In this document: in pieces, positions 6,448-8,714 of the stretch | Layout of the letters: every line of letters begins with the position of its first letter | How positions within the stretch are numbered: position 1 is the stretch's first letter | From: CAZXVU01 sp964644465 | GTDB lineage: Bacteria > Chlamydiota > Chlamydiia > Chlamydiales > SM23-39 | Direction of reading: 5' to 3' | Assembly (NCBI GenBank): GCA_964644465.1 | Contig: CAZXVU010000090.1 | Location: 1-8,714, forward strand | Length of the DNA stretch: 8,714 nt | Notes under the pieces: generated by a model | Seen by the model: the letters and a program-made list of their open reading frames with translations, nothing else | Told to the model about the DNA's origin: nothing | The model's database searches: none | Program-made: the position numbers and the translations under genes

Positions 6448-7188
6448 ATGTACAAATGGATCGCCCTTCTTTTGGCTGTGCAGGGTTTTTGCAACCAGTA
6501 TCCCCAAAGATACGAAGGGGTGAAGATCTACGAAGAGGCTTTGGGACGTCCACTCGATGTGGTTGCGCAGTTTATTCCCGAAGATCCTGTGATTTTTGAA
6601 GCGGGAGGCCATTATGGAGAAGATACAGTTCGTTTCAGCAATAAATGGCCTCAAGGAAAAATCATTTCATTCGAGCCCAATCCGCACGCTTTCGAATTGC
6701 TGAGCCAAGCAACGATTGGACTCAACAATGTTTCTGCCTATCATTTAGCGATCAATGATTACAATGGACACGCGCTTCTCTATGTTTGCTATGGAACAAC
6801 TGGCGATAATCCAGTCTTTGAAGGGGCGAGTTCTTTGTTGGAAGCTTCTGACTGGCAAGCAGTTCATTATAAAGGACCTAAAGTCATAGTCCCTTGTGTT
6901 GTTTTGGATGATTGGTGCAAAGAAAACGATGTCGATCATATCGATTTTATGTGGCTCGATTTAGAAGGTCTGGAGCTGCAAATATTGAAAAGCTCTCCAA
7001 GAATTTTAGATTTGGTCAGAGTGATCTATACAGAGACCAACTTCTTAGATTTCAGGAAGGGAATGACTCAATACAACGATTTGAGAGCCTTTCTTGAGAA
7101 ATCTCGATTTAAATTGTTAGCCCATTGGTATGCAGAAGGATTTCAAGGGAATGCGATATTCGTTAAAAAAGAAGATTTTGAGAATTAG
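6448..7188 (+). CDS. FkbM-family SAM-dependent methyltransferase with signal-peptide-like N-terminus
   Basis: FkbM-family enzymes use S-adenosylmethionine to O-methylate sugars, polyketides or similar molecules. The 246-residue protein shows a Rossmann motif I with the SAM loop in IFEAGGHYGEDT (49-60), the acidic loop SFEPNPHAFELL (74-85), and the family's C-terminal signature DFMWLDLEGLELQIL (166-180) followed by VIYTE (192-196). Before the domain is a short basic/hydrophobic segment MYKWIALLLAVQGFC (1-15) that looks like a signal peptide or membrane anchor, which is unexpected because SAM is cytosolic. The start is well supported: AGGAG lies five bases upstream and there is no other Met before residue 168. 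The ribosome site is one arm of an inverted repeat. It is the first gene of a run of three overlapping genes, and the next gene starts inside its last 38 bases. Its C-terminal half is closely related to the N-terminal domain of that next gene. The substrate is unknown; a surface glycan or lipopolysaccharide sugar is a reasonable guess given the GT25 neighbour. Confidence 0.9.
   Translation: MYKWIALLLAVQGFCNQYPQRYEGVKIYEEALGRPLDVVAQFIPEDPVIFEAGGHYGEDTVRFSNKWPQGKIISFEPNPHAFELLSQATIGLNNVSAYHLAINDYNGHALLYVCYGTTGDNPVFEGASSLLEASDWQAVHYKGPKVIVPCVVLDDWCKENDVDHIDFMWLDLEGLELQILKSSPRILDLVRVIYTETNFLDFRKGMTQYNDLRAFLEKSRFKLLAHWYAEGFQGNAIFVKKEDFEN
7134..7150 (+). promoter_or_regulatory. Ribosome-binding site deciding the start of the FkbM-GT25 fusion gene
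   Basis: AGAAGGA (7134-7140) lies inside the FkbM coding region, ten bases before ATG 7151. A second, closer AAGGGA abuts that ATG. The alternative in-frame ATG at 7130 has this site downstream of it and would put seven extra residues (MQKDFKG) before the basic n-region, spoiling the signal peptide. This favours 7151. Confidence 0.5.
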
Positions 7189-8578
7189 TATCATTTTTAT
7201 TTCTCTGAACCTTTTTGCTGGAAACTATCAGTTTGAGGGAGTTTTTAGACAGCCAGATGGAGATGAAAGATTTTTCCTTGTCGGGCAGTTTATTCCCTTC
7301 AATCCGAATATTTTAGCTTTGAATTCCAAGGAAGATGCTTCTCAAACCTGTGCCTACTGGTGGCCGAATGGAACATTTTGCACAGAAGCTCTTCGAGATC
7401 AGAAGTACGATTTTGTTTGGATAGAAAGCGAAGGGAGGGAGCTTGAGATCCTTCAGAATCTTTCAGACATTTTGCCAAAGACAAGCGCGATTTATACGCC
7501 CACCCATTTTGTCGATCAGGGAGCCTATTATCAAAGCCTGAAATTCTTCCTGGAATTATCTGGATTTACTCTTCTTTCTCACTGGTATTGGGAAGGTGAA
7601 CAAGGAAATGCGATTTTCTTAAAAAAAGAACTCTTCGATGCGGCTATGAGAACGTTGAACTGTTGGCCACAGCCATCGAACTTTGTCAATTATCCCTCTT
7701 TTTACAACCTGGAGCATTTTTTTCGGAGTTTGCCTCCAAAATCGAAGGATCATTCTTTTGGTGAGATCGATTTTATTTACATGATCAACTTGGATGAAAG
7801 GCCCGAAAAGTTTTCTAAAGCAGCGGGTGGCTTGGAATTGTATGGGATCCATCCCTATCGATTTTCAGCAGTCAACGGGTGGAAACTCCCTCTTGAATCG
7901 ATCGAACAGCTTGGAGTGAAATTTCCTCAAGGAACGCTTCGGGAACAATTCATGGGATCGACATATCATGAAATTGATGGCGCGCTCTATCGGAGCAATC
8001 AAATCATTCAGGAAGATGGAGGAACCTATTTTTCCATTGGGCTTTCCCAAGGAGCTATCGGTATTGTTTTAAGTCACCTCTCTATTTTGCAGGATGCCTA
8101 TGATACTGGCTATCGGACGATTTGGGTGATGGAAGATGATGTGGAAGCGGTCGACGACCCTGGGCAGATTCCAGATTTGATCCGTAGTTTAGAGGGTTTA
8201 GCCCCTGACTGGGATATTCTTTTTACCGATACAGACACGAAAGATATTCATGGCAATCACGTTCCTTGCCGCGCCTTAGCTGCGAGACCCAATTTCTGCA
8301 CACAAACTTTAGAGAGTTTTTGGCCCCGTTTTTATCCGATGAACAATGATCTTTCCAGAATCGGTATGCGCTATGGAGCTTATTCGATGATTATCCGGCG
8401 CTCAGGAATAGAAAAGATTTTGAATTACTTCAAAACGTATGGGGTTTTTCTCCCTTACGATATGGATTTTTGGCTGATCCCTGATCTGAAAATGTATAGC
8501 GTCAATAAGGATATTATTTCTCATGCAGCAGGAGCTCCAACCGATAATAATTTACCCCACTATTTAAAAAAGAAATGA
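7151..8578 (+). CDS. Fusion protein: signal peptide, degenerate FkbM domain, GT25 glycosyltransferase
   Basis: With the start at 7151 the protein has 475 residues. Residues 1-23 form a convincing signal peptide (RYSLKKKILR, then ISIIFISLNLFAG). Residues about 26-166 match the preceding FkbM protein: GQFIPFNPNI here against AQFIPEDPVI there, DFVWIESEGRELEIL (87-101) against DFMWLDLEGLELQIL, and LLSHWYWEGEQGNAIFLKK (141-159) against LLAHWYAEGFQGNAIFVKK. About 83 residues present in the neighbour are missing between residues 76 and 86, and the SAM loop FEAGG is replaced by LALNS, so this domain cannot bind SAM in the usual way. Residues about 205-460 are a GT25 (LPS-type) glycosyltransferase: YMINLDERPEKF (210-221), SQGAIGIVLSHLSILQDA (299-316), WVMEDDVEA with the DxD-like EDD (325-333), and RYGAYSMIIRRSGIEKIL (407-424). 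GT25 enzymes add galactose or glucose to lipopolysaccharide or proteins. The ATG overlaps the FkbM gene by 38 bases in the +1 frame. The stop overlaps the next start. Confidence 0.88.
   Translation: MRYSLKKKILRISIIFISLNLFAGNYQFEGVFRQPDGDERFFLVGQFIPFNPNILALNSKEDASQTCAYWWPNGTFCTEALRDQKYDFVWIESEGRELEILQNLSDILPKTSAIYTPTHFVDQGAYYQSLKFFLELSGFTLLSHWYWEGEQGNAIFLKKELFDAAMRTLNCWPQPSNFVNYPSFYNLEHFFRSLPPKSKDHSFGEIDFIYMINLDERPEKFSKAAGGLELYGIHPYRFSAVNGWKLPLESIEQLGVKFPQGTLREQFMGSTYHEIDGALYRSNQIIQEDGGTYFSIGLSQGAIGIVLSHLSILQDAYDTGYRTIWVMEDDVEAVDDPGQIPDLIRSLEGLAPDWDILFTDTDTKDIHGNHVPCRALAARPNFCTQTLESFWPRFYPMNNDLSRIGMRYGAYSMIIRRSGIEKILNYFKTYGVFLPYDMDFWLIPDLKMYSVNKDIISHAAGAPTDNNLPHYLKKK
7601..7630 (+). repeat. 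Diverged copy of FkbM 3' end inside the fusion gene (partner 7144-7173)
   Basis: This 30-base stretch matches 7144-7173 at 26 of 30 positions; both begin CAAGG and run to an A-rich AAAAAAGAA. In the FkbM gene it encodes QGNAIFVKKE near the C-terminus and also contains the start codon of the next gene. In this copy the corresponding ATG (7608-7610) opens a frame that closes after four codons. A second shared word, GCAGTTTATTCCC, occurs at 6567-6579 and 7285-7297. Together they are remnants of a tandem duplication of the methyltransferase domain. Confidence 0.7.
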
Positions 8579-8714
8579 TGAAATTTTTTGTTTTTTTTAT
8601 TGCTGCCAACCTCTTCGCTGCATATCAAGACGAAGAATTAGAGGATTTGTGGTCTGCGATTGCAGACATCAATCAGCCAACTCTCCAAGAGTACAAGATG
8701 GTCGATTTGTATCT
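8575..8714 (+). CDS. Signal-peptide protein of unknown function, N-terminal 46 residues (3' end outside window)
   Basis: The frame starts with ATG ATG at 8575-8580, overlapping the TGA of the glycosyltransferase gene (8576-8578), so either Met may be used and translation is probably coupled to the upstream gene. There is no good Shine-Dalgarno sequence, only AAGAA next to the ATG. The visible sequence begins with a signal peptide, MMKFFVFFIAANLFA, with a likely cut after Ala15 or Ala16, followed by an acidic segment, AYQDEELEDLWSAIADI. The end of the signal peptide (NLFAAY) closely resembles that of the gene before it (NLFAGNY). No domain can be recognised in the part that is visible. The gene is real by its overlap, frame and signal peptide, but its function is unknown. 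It is the third member of the run of exported proteins. Confidence 0.7.
   Translation, partial: MMKFFVFFIAANLFAAYQDEELEDLWSAIADINQPTLQEYKMVDLY

Noticed and set aside
7164..7173. A-rich run (AAAAAAG) as a programmed frameshift joining FkbM to the GT25 fusion
   Set aside because: A -1 slip does not re-pair properly in the FkbM frame (the preceding codon is GTT). The fusion gene has its own ribosome site and a signal peptide just after ATG 7151, so independent initiation fits better.

Overview
The window most likely comes from an environmental (non-Chlamydiaceae) member of the Chlamydiales. Two proteins point there. One is a long SecA of 967 residues with chlamydial-type replacements in the helicase motifs. 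The other is a chlamydial-type phosphatidylserine decarboxylase that ends its beta chain at GGS rather than LGST. As I recall it, Chlamydia trachomatis carries nth - thdF/trmE - psdD - a hypothetical gene - secA in one neighbourhood. The same anchors occur here in the same relative arrangement, but trmE is absent and a PAP2 phosphatase and a GNAT acetyltransferase fill the gaps. The species cannot be named from sequence alone.

Layout. Bases 1-3289 (minus strand) hold secA and, translationally overlapping its stop codon (ATGA), the first 129 residues of a signal-peptide protein with a beta-solenoid-like repeat pattern. An AT-rich divergent spacer (3290-3454) contains a good sigma70/sigma66-like promoter for secA. 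Bases 3455-4929 (plus strand) encode a RimJ/RimL-like GNAT acetyltransferase and then psd. Bases 4885-6361 (minus strand) encode nth and, one base after its stop, a PAP2-family membrane phosphatase whose 3' end overlaps psd tail-to-tail by 45 bp. Bases 6448-8714 (plus strand) form a tightly packed accessory operon: an FkbM-type methyltransferase, a fused protein (degenerate FkbM domain plus GT25 glycosyltransferase), and the start of a third protein.

How the genes work together. secA, psd and nth are housekeeping genes (protein export, phosphatidylethanolamine synthesis, base-excision repair). The right-hand operon is the unusual part. Each of its three proteins starts with a signal-peptide-like segment, although FkbM methyltransferases and GT25 glycosyltransferases normally work in the cytosol. 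The second protein contains a shrunken copy of the first one's methyltransferase domain that has lost about 83 residues and its SAM-binding motif, joined to an apparently intact glycosyltransferase. This suggests duplication, decay and fusion, possibly giving an exported glycan-modifying pair. The export and the function are inference.

No tRNA, rRNA, CRISPR array or insertion sequence was seen, and no gene-free stretch exceeds 300 bases.
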